From Elusimicrobiota bacterium (GTDB taxonomy: Bacteria > Elusimicrobiota > Elusimicrobia > FEN-1173), in contig JADKIY010000002.1 in assembly GCA_016722575.1 (NCBI GenBank), positions 372,001 through 436,000 of the forward strand: DNA of 64,000 nt, read 5' to 3'. The notes under the pieces are model-generated. The model ran no database searches and was not told the DNA's origin. It saw only the letters and a list, made by a program, of their open reading frames with translations. The position numbers were made by a program, and so were the translations under genes. This document shows positions 9,572 to 18,376 of this stretch, one piece after another (the stretch's first letter is position 1; each line of letters begins with the position of its first letter).

Positions 9572-12262
9572 ATGTCTTCCACCAATTCCTTCGGCACCAA
9601 AGTTCACCTGACCCCGGGCGGTCCCCATTATTTTCGTCTTCCGACCCTGGAGGAAAAGGGCGTGGCCAACGTGTCCCGCCTTCCCTACTCCATCCGAATC
9701 CTGTTGGAAAACGCCCTGCGCAACGAGGACGGCCGCCTGGTCACGCGGAAAGACGTCGAAACCCTCCTGCATTGGGTGCCCAAAAATTTGCCGGAAAAAG
9801 AAATCCCCTTCATCGCCGCGCGCGTTCTCCTGCAGGATTTCACCGGGGTCCCCGTGGTGGTGGATTTGGCCGCCATGCGCGACGCCGCCCGGGCCGCGGG
9901 GGTGGACCCCAAAAAGATCAACCCGCTTTTCCCGGTCGACCTCGTGATCGACCACTCCGTCCAAGTCGACGCCTTCGGGTCCGCCGAGGCCTTCGGCGCC
10001 AACGTGGAGACCGAATACGCCCGCAACCGCGAGCGCTACGTCTTTTTGAAGTGGGGCCAGAAGGCCCTGCGGAATTTCCGGGCCATCCCCCCCGATATGG
10101 GGATCGTCCACCAGGTGAATTTGGAATACCTGGCCCCCGTCGTCATCAAGCGGGACGGCGTTCTCTTCTTCGACACCGTGATCGGCACCGATTCCCACAC
10201 CACCATGATCAACGGCCTGGGCGTCCTGGGCTGGGGCGTGGGCGGCATCGAAGCCGAAGCCGCCCTGCTGGGCCAGCCCCTGTCCATGCTCCTGCCCGAG
10301 GTGATCGGCGTGCGCCTGACCGGCCGCCTGCCCGCCGGGGCCACGGCCACCGACGCGGTGCTGACCGTCACCCAGCTTTTGCGAAAGAAAAACGTGGTCG
10401 GCAAATTCGTCGAATTCGTCGGCCCGGGCTTGGATCAGCTCTCCCTGCCGGACCGCGCCACCATCGCCAACATGGCCCCCGAATACGGCGCCACCATGGG
10501 CTTTTTCCCGGTCGACCCGGAAACCCTGGCCTACCTGCGCCTCACCGGGCGCACCGAAGACGACCTCCATCGGACGGAAAGCTACCTCAAAGCCCAGGGC
10601 CTTTTCCGGACGCCGACCTCTCCCGTCCCCGAATATTCCGATCTGTTGGAGTTGGACCTCTCCACCATCGTCCCCTCCCTGGCGGGTCCCAAGCGGCCCC
10701 AGGACCGGGTGCCTCTATCCGACGCCAAGGCGTCCTTTCAAAAGTCCCTGGCGGCCCCCGTCAAGGACCGCGGTTTTGAAATCCCGGCCGAGGAGATCTC
10801 CCGCAAAGTCCGCGTCGAATCCAACGGCCACGTGACGACCATCGGCCACGGCGCCGTGGTCCTGGCCGCCATCACCAGTTGCACCAACACCTCCAATCCG
10901 TCGGTGTTGATCGCCGCCGGGCTCCTGGCCAAAAAAGCGGTGGAGCGGGGCCTTTCCGTCGCGCCCCACATCAAAACCAGCCTCGCCCCCGGGTCCCGGG
11001 TGGTGACGGATTATTTGAACGCCGCCGGCCTTTCGACCTATTTGGACAAGCTCGGTTTTCATTTGGTGGGCTACGGGTGTACGACCTGCATCGGCAACAG
11101 CGGACCCCTTCCGGAAGCCGTGTCCAAGGCCATCAAGGAAGGTCGTCTCGTCGCCGCGGCGGTTCTCTCCGGCAACCGAAACTTCGAAGGCCGCATCAAC
11201 CCTCACGTCAAAGCCAATTACCTGGCGTCCCCCCCCCTGGTCGTGGCCTACGCCCTGGCCGGCCGCCTGGATTTGGATTTGACCCGGGAACCCCTGGGCA
11301 TCGGATCCGACGGAAGTTCGGTGTTCCTCAAGGACGTTTGGCCCACGGAAGCGGAAATCCGGGACGTGCTTCAATCGTCCGTCCGGGCCGACATGTTCCG
11401 GGAACGCTACCGCACCGTGGCCGACGGCGACGACCACTGGAATTCTCTGAACGTTCCGACCGGCGACCTTTACGCCTGGGACCCCGCGTCCACCTACATC
11501 AAGCACCCGCCGTATTTCGACGGCATGACCCTGGAATCCGGCGTGCTGGCGGACCTGAAGGGCCTCCGGCCCTTGGCGGTGCTGGGGGATTCGGTCACCA
11601 CCGACCACATTTCCCCGGCCGGTTCCATCGCCGAGGACAGCCCCGCGGGCAAGTATTTGATCTCCCTGGGCGTGACCAAAAAAGAATTCAACTCCTACGG
11701 CGCGCGGCGCGGCAACCACGAAGTGATGATCCGCGGCACCTTCGCCAACATTCGCCTGAAGAATTTGATGGTCCCGGGCGTCGAAGGGGGCGTGACGCTT
11801 CACCGGCCCTCGGACGAGCGTTTGGCCATTTACGACGCGGCCCAACGCTACGCCCGGGAAGGCGTTTCCCTCATCGTGATCGCGGGGAAGGAATACGGCA
11901 CCGGCTCCTCCCGGGACTGGGCGGCCAAGGGAACGCGGCTGTTGGGCGTGCGGGCGGTGATCGCCGAGAGCTACGAGCGCATTCACCGATCCAATCTGGT
12001 GGGCATGGGCGTCCTGCCCCTGCAGTTTTTGCCGGGGGAAACCCGGGACACCCTGAGCCTCACGGGACGGGAAATTTTCGATATCGCGGGCGTGGCGGGA
12101 TTGTCGCCCAAGGCGAAACTAACGGTGACGGTCCGGCGGGAAAACGGGTCCACGTCGACTTTCCAGGCGGTGGCCCGGGTGGACACCCCGGTGGAAGTGG
12201 AGTATCTGGCCCACGGCGGCATATTGCCCGCCGTGCTCCGGCAAATCCTAAAAAAAGGTTAA
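9572..12262 (+). CDS. acnA: Aconitate hydratase A
   Basis: 896 residues, the normal size for AcnA, which interconverts citrate and isocitrate in the TCA cycle. The 4Fe-4S cysteines are visible in SCTNTSNPSVLIAAG and GYGCTTCIGNSGPL. Other family blocks include VIGTDSHTTMINGLGVLGWGVGGIEAEAALLG split around residues 200-230, and the C-terminal swivel domain with GKEYGTGSSRDWAAKG. The ATG at 9572 is preferred over an in-frame ATG at 9500 because it has GGAG at 9563-9566 and matches the usual N-terminus. The final TAA overlaps the TAA of the convergent Nudix gene within a shared TTAA. Nothing indicates a broken gene. Confidence 0.97.
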   Translation: MSSTNSFGTKVHLTPGGPHYFRLPTLEEKGVANVSRLPYSIRILLENALRNEDGRLVTRKDVETLLHWVPKNLPEKEIPFIAARVLLQDFTGVPVVVDLAAMRDAARAAGVDPKKINPLFPVDLVIDHSVQVDAFGSAEAFGANVETEYARNRERYVFLKWGQKALRNFRAIPPDMGIVHQVNLEYLAPVVIKRDGVLFFDTVIGTDSHTTMINGLGVLGWGVGGIEAEAALLGQPLSMLLPEVIGVRLTGRLPAGATATDAVLTVTQLLRKKNVVGKFVEFVGPGLDQLSLPDRATIANMAPEYGATMGFFPVDPETLAYLRLTGRTEDDLHRTESYLKAQGLFRTPTSPVPEYSDLLELDLSTIVPSLAGPKRPQDRVPLSDAKASFQKSLAAPVKDRGFEIPAEEISRKVRVESNGHVTTIGHGAVVLAAITSCTNTSNPSVLIAAGLLAKKAVERGLSVAPHIKTSLAPGSRVVTDYLNAAGLSTYLDKLGFHLVGYGCTTCIGNSGPLPEAVSKAIKEGRLVAAAVLSGNRNFEGRINPHVKANYLASPPLVVAYALAGRLDLDLTREPLGIGSDGSSVFLKDVWPTEAEIRDVLQSSVRADMFRERYRTVADGDDHWNSLNVPTGDLYAWDPASTYIKHPPYFDGMTLESGVLADLKGLRPLAVLGDSVTTDHISPAGSIAEDSPAGKYLISLGVTKKEFNSYGARRGNHEVMIRGTFANIRLKNLMVPGVEGGVTLHRPSDERLAIYDAAQRYAREGVSLIVIAGKEYGTGSSRDWAAKGTRLLGVRAVIAESYERIHRSNLVGMGVLPLQFLPGETRDTLSLTGREIFDIAGVAGLSPKAKLTVTVRRENGSTSTFQAVARVDTPVEVEYLAHGGILPAVLRQILKKG

Positions 12263-12729
12263 CGCGCGGCGGGGTAAAACGAGACCCGGTGGGATTTGAG
12301 CCGGCCCTTCTTGTAAACCAGTTTCCCCGAAAACAGCCGCCGGCCCTTCATCCATTTCAGAAACAGACGGTCCCCTTCCCAGAGGGGAAGCCGGGGCACC
12401 CGGGCGTCCGGGATCCAGGACAAATCGCCTTCGTCCGACGTCCGGAGCCGCCCGGCGAACCGCCGCGCTTCGAACACCCAGACGTACCAGTCGTCCTCGC
12501 CGTCGAACCCCGGAAAACTCAGAAACCCCTTCAAGGCGGGAGTCGTGATTTTCAAGCCGCTCTCCTCCCGCACTTCCCGGATCACGCATTCCTCGGGGCT
12601 CTCCCCCGGTAGGAATTTGCCGCCCAGGCCGTTCCATTTGCCCGCGTGAAGGTCGTTTTTCATTTTGACCCGGTGCATCATGAGCGTGCGCCCGTTCCGG
12701 CGCAGATAACAAAGCGTGGCGAGTTTCAT
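12259..12729 (-). CDS. Nudix hydrolase (MutT-like, probably 8-oxo-dGTP diphosphatase type)
   Basis: 156 residues with a complete Nudix box at residues 37-59: GGKFLPGE, EECVIREVREESGL, so the catalytic REVREE glutamates are intact. The N-terminus (KLATLCYLRRNGRTLMMHR) and the KWNGLGGKF entry match MutT/NUDT1-like proteins that clean up oxidised purine nucleotides; the substrate cannot be fixed from sequence. It converges on acnA, sharing four bases at the stop codons, and is divergent from the PuuD-like gene at 12804. The short C-terminal tail is basic. Confidence 0.9.
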   Translation of the reverse strand: MKLATLCYLRRNGRTLMMHRVKMKNDLHAGKWNGLGGKFLPGESPEECVIREVREESGLKITTPALKGFLSFPGFDGEDDWYVWVFEARRFAGRLRTSDEGDLSWIPDARVPRLPLWEGDRLFLKWMKGRRLFSGKLVYKKGRLKSHRVSFYPAAR

Positions 12730-12803
12730 CGGCGTTCTTGCGTCCCTTCCGGGGAATTATTAAAATAGGACAACATTGTATATATTTTAGCTCCGGAGGA
12801 CCC

Positions 12804-13433
12804 ATGGACCTGTTTACCCACACGCATCTCCTGTTCCGCTGGCTTCACGTGATCGCGGGCATCGCCTGGATCGGCCATCTCTACTTCTTCAATTTCGTGA
12901 ATCTCCCCTTCCAAGCGACCATCGACGACGCGACGAAAAAAGCCGTCAACCCCCAACTCATTCCCCGGGCCCTCTGGTGGTTCCGCTGGGGCGCCATGGT
13001 CACCTTCCTGGCGGGCTGGGTCCTCTTCACCTTGAACTACATGTACTCCCCCGGCATCGGCTGGGGCCCCACCAACCTCTTCAGCGACACCGAAGGCGTC
13101 ACCGGCCGGGCCCTCTGGGTCATGACCGGGATGCTCTTCGGATCGATCATGTGGTTCAACGTCTGGTTCGTCATCTGGCCGGCGCAGAAACGGATCCTCG
13201 GCCTCTGCGGCACGCCCAAGGCGACGCCGGAGGAATTGCCCGCGGTCCGCGCCCGGGCGGCCAAGTTCAGCCGGATCAACACGTTCCTCTCGGGCCCCAT
13301 GCTCTTCGGCATGTTGGCCGGCCCGCACCTGGGCGTGTTCAACCTGTGGAACTTCCTCATTTTCACGGCCCTCGCGATGTTCGCGGTGAGCGCGGCGTAC
13401 AAACTGTCCGCCAACGTCGGGAAATCCGCCTAG
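12804..13433 (+). CDS. Urate hydroxylase PuuD-like membrane protein (membrane domain only)
   Basis: 209 residues, mostly hydrophobic, with an N-terminus (THTHLLFRWLHVIAGIAWIGHLYFFNFVN) and central GMLFGSIMWFNVWFVIWPAQKRIL that match the membrane domain of the PuuD family. PuuD proper couples this domain to a C-terminal cytochrome c with CXXCH; no CXXCH is present here and the protein ends after the membrane part. About five membrane helices can be drawn. Histidines in helix 1 (H-L-L-F-R-W-L-H and W-I-G-H) could bind haem or a metal. The ATG at 12804 has GGAGGA at 12795-12800. A strong terminator follows, so it is a single-gene unit. No other purine catabolism genes are nearby, so urate as substrate is doubtful. 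Confidence 0.65.
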   Translation: MDLFTHTHLLFRWLHVIAGIAWIGHLYFFNFVNLPFQATIDDATKKAVNPQLIPRALWWFRWGAMVTFLAGWVLFTLNYMYSPGIGWGPTNLFSDTEGVTGRALWVMTGMLFGSIMWFNVWFVIWPAQKRILGLCGTPKATPEELPAVRARAAKFSRINTFLSGPMLFGMLAGPHLGVFNLWNFLIFTALAMFAVSAAYKLSANVGKSA

Positions 13434-13452
13434 GCGACTTTCTTTAAAACAG

Positions 13453-13487
13453 AACGCCGGGGGGCCGACGCCCCCCGGCGTTTTTGT
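13453..13487 (+). terminator. Rho-independent terminator after the PuuD-like gene
   Basis: AACGCCGGGGGG (13453-13464) pairs with CCCCCCGGCGTT (13471-13482), followed by a T-rich tail. It could also serve xseB, which converges from the other side, because the minus strand has TTCTGTTTT after the stem. Confidence 0.92.
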
Positions 13488-13515
13488 TTGTCCGAAGTCC
13501 GACGAGGCCGCACGG

Positions 13516-13737
13516 TTATTTTTCTTCGTCCTCGGCCGCGTCCTCTTCAAACTTTTCCATAACCTTCTTGACCTGGAGTTCGGTCTCCCGCAGGCGTTTG
13601 CGGCAGAACTCGATGAGTTCGGCGGCCCGCTTCACGTTGTCGGAGAGCACGTCCACGTCGACGTCCCCCTGTTCCAACGCGGCCAGGATTTTCTGAATCT
13701 CCTCGAAACTCGCGGTGTAGCTTTCGGTCTTTTTCAT
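13516..13737 (-). CDS. xseB: Exodeoxyribonuclease VII small subunit
   Basis: 73 residues, the usual XseB length. The body SFEEIQKILAALEQGDVDVDVLSDNVKRAAELIEFCRKRL split over two helices is the family's coiled hairpin; the tail is acidic (EEDAAEDEEK). XseB binds XseA to make the single-strand-specific exonuclease VII. The ATG at 13737 overlaps the xseA stop by four bases (ATGA), indicating translational coupling. It is the last gene of the minus-strand run. Confidence 0.93.
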   Translation of the reverse strand: MKKTESYTASFEEIQKILAALEQGDVDVDVLSDNVKRAAELIEFCRKRLRETELQVKKVMEKFEEDAAEDEEK

Positions 13738-15131
13738 GCGGTTTTTCCTTTCCCCGTTCGGGTCACGCCCAACACGTTGGCCGACAGTGTTCCGTCGGAC
13801 AACCGGGCCTCGATGAATTCCCCCGGTTTGATGTCCCGAACGCGTTTGGCCAGCCGGCCGCCCGCGTACAGCAAACTGTAACCCCGCTCCAAAAGACGGC
13901 GGGGGTCCTTCAAGTCGCGTTCCCGCCCGGCGGCGGCCAACCGCTCGAACCACCGGAGAAGGACGCCCTTGGCGCTCCGGCCCAGACGGTCCGGGGCGGT
14001 GCGCAGACGTTCCCGGGCCATTCCCAATTGCCGTTTAAGCGCCGACGCCAGGAGGCCCCGCTTTTCCCGAAGAGCGCCCTGGGAACGGGCCAAGGAAGCC
14101 CCGGCCGCTTCCCGCCAGGACCCCGCCGCCGACGACAAATCCCGCTCCAGCCGGTCCAGGAGCGCCCGGGTTCCCCGGACCAGGGCCCCGGCGTGGTCCG
14201 CCAGAAGTCGGTCCACGGCGTCCACCCGCTCCACCAAAAACTGCGCCACCGCGGTCGGCGTTTTGCGCGCCGTGTGGGCCACCACGTCCGCCACCGACGA
14301 ATCGATCTCGTGGCCGATGCCCGTCACCACCGGCACGGGGCAATCCGCCACGGCCTCCGCTATTTTTTCCTTGTCGAACCAAATCAGGTCGCTCCGGGAA
14401 CCGCCGCCCCGGATCAGGGCCACGACTTGGACCTCGGGACGGGCGCCCAATTGGCGAAGGGCCCGGGACACGTCGCGCTCGGTCTCGGCGCCCTGGGTGT
14501 GGGCGTCCACGAAATAAACCGTGAAGGCGTAGCCCGAGCTTTTCAGTTCCTGGACGAAATCGTGGTAGGCGGCGCTCCCGTCGGAGGTGACGAGCCCCAC
14601 GCCCAGGGGGAGGTCGGGGAAGGGCAACGAACGGTTTTTTTCCAGCCGGCCGGACTTCTTTAATTTTTCCAAGAGCTCCCGCCGGGCCCGCTCCATGTCC
14701 CCCAGGGTGAAATGGGGGTCCACGTCCAGCACTTTGAGCTGAAGGGAGGCCCGGGGCCAGTAAAAATCCACCGTGCAGAGCACTTTGACCGAAAGCCCGT
14801 CTTGAAGCTTCAAGTCGCCGGACACTTCGGCCAATTTCCGGCGCAGGGTGTTTTGGGCGTCGCCCCAGAGCACCGCCTTGATGCTGGCGCGCACGGTGTC
14901 GGCGCCCGGTTCCTTCTCGATCAATTCGAAATACACCTGGCCCCACCGGCGCTGGCCGGCTTTGGCCGCGTCCCGATCGAACCCCTGAAGCTCGCCCTTG
15001 ACCCAGAAGGCCTCGGAGAACCGTTCCTCCAGGGTTTTGGCGATGGACTGGTTGACCTGGCTGACGGACAGTCCGTCGTCGGCCGTTTCGCTTATCGGGG
15101 AAGTCGCGCGAGGGTGAGGAGCCACCGGCAT
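13734..15131 (-). CDS. xseA: Exodeoxyribonuclease VII large subunit
   Basis: 465 residues, normal for XseA. The OB-fold start (LSVSQVNQSIAKTLEERF, AFWVKGELQGF) is followed by the catalytic core with VGLVTSDGSAAYHDFVQEL, VVALIRGGGSRSDLIWFD and PVVTGIGHEIDSSVADVVAH, all family hallmarks, then a helical coiled region and a C-terminal segment ending in a basic tail. The ATG at 15131 overlaps the end of the preceding gene by 40 bases; no other ATG lies before the OB fold, so a later TTG/GTG start is possible but not compelling. Confidence 0.96.
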   Translation of the reverse strand: MPVAPHPRATSPISETADDGLSVSQVNQSIAKTLEERFSEAFWVKGELQGFDRDAAKAGQRRWGQVYFELIEKEPGADTVRASIKAVLWGDAQNTLRRKLAEVSGDLKLQDGLSVKVLCTVDFYWPRASLQLKVLDVDPHFTLGDMERARRELLEKLKKSGRLEKNRSLPFPDLPLGVGLVTSDGSAAYHDFVQELKSSGYAFTVYFVDAHTQGAETERDVSRALRQLGARPEVQVVALIRGGGSRSDLIWFDKEKIAEAVADCPVPVVTGIGHEIDSSVADVVAHTARKTPTAVAQFLVERVDAVDRLLADHAGALVRGTRALLDRLERDLSSAAGSWREAAGASLARSQGALREKRGLLASALKRQLGMARERLRTAPDRLGRSAKGVLLRWFERLAAAGRERDLKDPRRLLERGYSLLYAGGRLAKRVRDIKPGEFIEARLSDGTLSANVLGVTRTGKGKTA

Positions 15132-15883
15132 TCCTTTTCAAATTGTCCGCGGTCGGAGTAACCGGCGGTCGCCAGGGTTTTGTTTTCCATCACCCAGCGG
15201 GCGCCGCGGTTGAGCGGCACGTCGGGCCGCCGTTCAAGAATGATTTTGATGAACCGTTTCAGATTTTCCAATCCGTTCCAGGTTTTGGATTCGCCCAACC
15301 CGGAAAACCCGAAATGCCCGGCGTCCACCCGAAAGCGCTCCGTGGCGGTGAACAAATCGGCGAACACCGTGAGGTCCCCGGTGGTCAAGGTCTTTTTGAT
15401 CTCCGTGGATTTCCCCATGGGAAGCGGAATGCCGGTGGTCATCAAGAGGGTCATTTTGGCGGCGCGCTCGCCGGCCGACGGGCCCTCCTTGAGGATGACC
15501 GTCGACGTGGATTCCTCCCGGAACGGTAGGATCGCGATCAGCGTGAGGTCGACCAGGGGGATTCGCTTTTCCCGGGCGGGAAGGCCCAGGGTGAGGCGAA
15601 GAACGTCGTTTTCGGGACCGCCGCCGTTGGCCGATTGGGACGGGGGCGAAACGGCGAGCTCCGAATCGGGCACGACCCGGGCGGGCGCCCCGGCCGCCTG
15701 GGCCCCGGCCGCCAGGCGCTGGGCCTCTTCCGCCGACAATTTTTCGCCCAGAAAGCCCCAGGCGTCCCGGGCCTTGTGCTGGGCGTCGATGGCGGGGACG
15801 TTGAGAAAGTCTCCGAGGATCTTGGACACCAGCGGAAATTCCGCCCCCCGAGGGTCTCGCAGGAGAACAGCGAAGAGGCCCAC
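15092..15883 (-). CDS. Hypothetical protein between an M1 aminopeptidase and xseA
   Basis: 263 residues, GTG start at 15883, 13 bases after the aminopeptidase stop. The first 75 residues (FAVLLRDPRG, LSAEEAQRLAAGAQAAGAPARVV) have the alternation of a small alpha/beta domain in which an EAQ-helix precedes a G-A-P strand, vaguely like L7/L12-type C-terminal folds. A linker rich in S, P, N and G follows near 80-95, then a second domain (LRLTLGLPAREKRIPLVDLTLIAILPF) with no recognised motif. No signal peptide or membrane helix is visible, so it is probably cytoplasmic. Position in a tight run with xseA suggests co-transcription but gives no function. Confidence 0.7.
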   Translation of the reverse strand: MGLFAVLLRDPRGAEFPLVSKILGDFLNVPAIDAQHKARDAWGFLGEKLSAEEAQRLAAGAQAAGAPARVVPDSELAVSPPSQSANGGGPENDVLRLTLGLPAREKRIPLVDLTLIAILPFREESTSTVILKEGPSAGERAAKMTLLMTTGIPLPMGKSTEIKKTLTTGDLTVFADLFTATERFRVDAGHFGFSGLGESKTWNGLENLKRFIKIILERRPDVPLNRGARWVMENKTLATAGYSDRGQFEKECRWLLTLARLPR

Positions 15884-15896
15884 GCCCGCTGCCTTT

Positions 15897-18362
15897 TTAA
15901 GAACGCCGACGGGCGCCGCCGCCCCGGCGGTTGGGCGTGGGCGAATCCTCGATGTTCTTTTTCAATTTCAAAACGACTTCCTCGGCGGTTCGGATCAAGC
16001 GGCCGTCCCAATCGCCCTTGGTCAGTTTTTCCAGGGCGGGCACGGCGCGCTCGTCGCCCACCTGGCCCAGGGCCCGGACGGCGGACATTTGGACCAGCAA
16101 ATACGGGTCTTCCAACAAGGCCGTCAACCGGCGCAACACCTCTTCCCGTCCACCGCCCAATTGGGCCAGGCATCGGATGGCCGTCAGGCGGCGGGTGTGG
16201 GGCACGCCGTAGGCGGTGTGACGAATCAAGGTGTCCACAGCGCCGGGCGAGCGGAGCAGGGTCAGGGCCTCCAAAGCGCCGGAGCGAAGCACGTCGTTCC
16301 AGGATTCCCGGCCGAGCGCCTCGTCGATCAGGCGGCCCACGGCGGCGTCCCCCTGCTTGGCCAGGGATTTGAGCGCCTGGGTTTCGGCGAAATAGCTTTT
16401 TTCCTGGGCCAGGGTTTCCCAGAGCCGCTCGCGCACCGCGGGCTCCCGGTATTCGCCCAGGGCGGCGTTGATGGGGCGGCGGGCCTTGGGGTTTTCTTCG
16501 ACGGCGTGGGCCCGCAACAGGAACTGGAGGGCCGCCGGCGTCCGGATCTGGCCCAGCGCTTGGGCGATGTCGGCCTTGACGCCCCAGAAAGTTTCCCGGA
16601 GAAGCGCTTTCCCCAGGGCTTCGGTGGCGGCCGCGCCACCCAATTTGCCCAGGGCCTTGGCCGCGTCGCTGCGTCCCAGCACCGTGGGGTCCAGGGCCAA
16701 CTGCCGAAGCCAGACGGCTTCGGATTTCGGGAAATCCACCTTCTTTAAAATCCAGTGGTCCGGGTCGAAGAGGGTCAACGCGGGTTCGCCGGTCAGTTTG
16801 AAACGGAACAGGTGGGTTTTCTTTTCCACCGTCTCTTTAAACCGTTTTTCTTTCCCGTTTACCCAGAAGGCGAATTCCACGGGGAGGGCAAAGAGGCCGG
16901 TCTCCCCGTTGGTCGTTTGGGATTGCACGACGCGCACCACGGCTTCCCGGGTTTTCGGGTCCCACCAGGAGCGCACTTTGTATTCGGGGTGGCCGCCGCC
17001 GTAGACCCATTGGTCGAAGAACCGCGAGAGGTTCCGGCCGGTGGATTTTTCGATGGCGTCCAACAGATCGCGCGTCTCGACGACCGTTTCCCGGTTGTCC
17101 GCCACGTAGCTGTGGATGGATTTCCAGAAGTCCTTGTCCCCCAACAAATACCGGATCATGTGGAGGACCCGGGAGCCCTTTTCGTACAAGTGCCGGTCGA
17201 AGAGGTCCGAGGGCTGCTTGTAGACCTTGGTCACGATGGGGCGGCGGTAGTGCTCCGCGTCCTCGTCGAAGTAGATCTCGCCGTTTTGGCGGATTTCCTG
17301 GGCGAATTCCTCGGGGCCCTTGTCGAACTCGGTGAAGAGGGCCTCGAAGTAGGTCGCGAAACTTTCGTTCAACCAGGCGTGGGCCCAGTCCCGGCAGGTG
17401 AGCAGGTCGCCGAACCATTGGTGGGCCAGTTCGTGGGCCACCAAGGGGTCGCTGGAGAAGTCCAAATGGGCCCGTTCGTCGTGGAGCGTCAGGGCGGTCT
17501 GGGTGGTGGCACTGGTGTTTTCCATGCCGCCGTAGATGAAGTCCAGGGCCGCCACCTGGGCGTATTTGGGGTAGGCGTAGGGCACGCCGATTTTGGAGGA
17601 GAAAAACTCCATCATCTTGGGCGTCTTGCCGAAGGCCCGGCGGGCGTCGTCCTCGCGGCCGGGGGTCACGTAGTAGTTCACCGGCACCCGGCGCCATCGG
17701 TCTTTGATCTCGGTGAATTTCCCGACGGCCAGGGTCACCAGATACGTCGCGTGGGGAATGTCCTGTTTCCAGTGGAAAAGCGTCTGGGCGCCCCGGGCTT
17801 GCTTTTTGACGAGCCGCCCGTTGGAGACGGCGGTGAAGCCCCGGGGCACGCGCACGAGCATTTCCGTCGTCACCCGGTCCTGGGGCGAATCGTGGCAGGG
17901 GAACCAGTAGCGGGCGTATTCGTCTTCCCCCTGGGTCCACACCTGCACGGGCTTGTCGGGGTAGCCCCGGTCCGGCCCGATGAAATAAAGGCCCAATTTG
18001 GGCTTGGAAACGCGGTAGGCCACGTCCACCGGGACGACGGCGCCGGCCGCGAAGGGCTTGGGAAAGCGCACGGTGAGTTTCTTCTCGTCGTAGTCGAAGG
18101 GCAGCGCCCGGCCATTCGACCGAACCGATTCGATTTTAAAATGCACCGCGTCGAACACCATGCGGTCCGCGCCCGCCGCCAGGGCGCGCAGTTTCGTTGA
18201 AGCCGTGCCCCGGAGGGTTTTCTTGGCGATGTCCAGCGACAGGTCCAGCCGGATGTGCTCGGTGTCGAACGTCCGGTCCGGGGCGTAGTGGGACTCGGAG
18301 CCCTTGAGCGTGAAGCGGGCGTCGGCGGCTTCGGAGCGGCGGCAAATCATTCGTTCTTCCAT
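15897..18362 (-). CDS. M1 family metallo-aminopeptidase with C-terminal HEAT-like repeats
   Basis: 821 residues. The M1 signature is complete: the exopeptidase motif GGMENTSA near residue 277 and the zinc site VAHELAHQWFG near 305-313, with the third ligand in WLNESFATYFE about 20 residues on. A Tyr-bearing block YEKGSRVLHMIRYLLGD lies downstream. After about residue 545 the protein becomes a series of HEAT-like helical pairs (RSDAAKALGKLGG, KADIAQALGQIRT, MSAVRALGQVGDERAVPALEKL). This architecture, peptidase plus HEAT, occurs in some bacterial M1 enzymes. No signal peptide is evident at the chosen ATG (18362), which follows AAGGAG at 10 bases; the longer upstream reading frame overlaps the preceding gene and has no family similarity. 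It follows the exported 252-residue gene by 14 bases, so both are likely co-transcribed. Confidence 0.93.
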   Translation of the reverse strand: MEERMICRRSEAADARFTLKGSESHYAPDRTFDTEHIRLDLSLDIAKKTLRGTASTKLRALAAGADRMVFDAVHFKIESVRSNGRALPFDYDEKKLTVRFPKPFAAGAVVPVDVAYRVSKPKLGLYFIGPDRGYPDKPVQVWTQGEDEYARYWFPCHDSPQDRVTTEMLVRVPRGFTAVSNGRLVKKQARGAQTLFHWKQDIPHATYLVTLAVGKFTEIKDRWRRVPVNYYVTPGREDDARRAFGKTPKMMEFFSSKIGVPYAYPKYAQVAALDFIYGGMENTSATTQTALTLHDERAHLDFSSDPLVAHELAHQWFGDLLTCRDWAHAWLNESFATYFEALFTEFDKGPEEFAQEIRQNGEIYFDEDAEHYRRPIVTKVYKQPSDLFDRHLYEKGSRVLHMIRYLLGDKDFWKSIHSYVADNRETVVETRDLLDAIEKSTGRNLSRFFDQWVYGGGHPEYKVRSWWDPKTREAVVRVVQSQTTNGETGLFALPVEFAFWVNGKEKRFKETVEKKTHLFRFKLTGEPALTLFDPDHWILKKVDFPKSEAVWLRQLALDPTVLGRSDAAKALGKLGGAAATEALGKALLRETFWGVKADIAQALGQIRTPAALQFLLRAHAVEENPKARRPINAALGEYREPAVRERLWETLAQEKSYFAETQALKSLAKQGDAAVGRLIDEALGRESWNDVLRSGALEALTLLRSPGAVDTLIRHTAYGVPHTRRLTAIRCLAQLGGGREEVLRRLTALLEDPYLLVQMSAVRALGQVGDERAVPALEKLTKGDWDGRLIRTAEEVVLKLKKNIEDSPTPNRRGGGARRRS

Positions 18363-18376
18363 GGGGGAGTCTCTCC

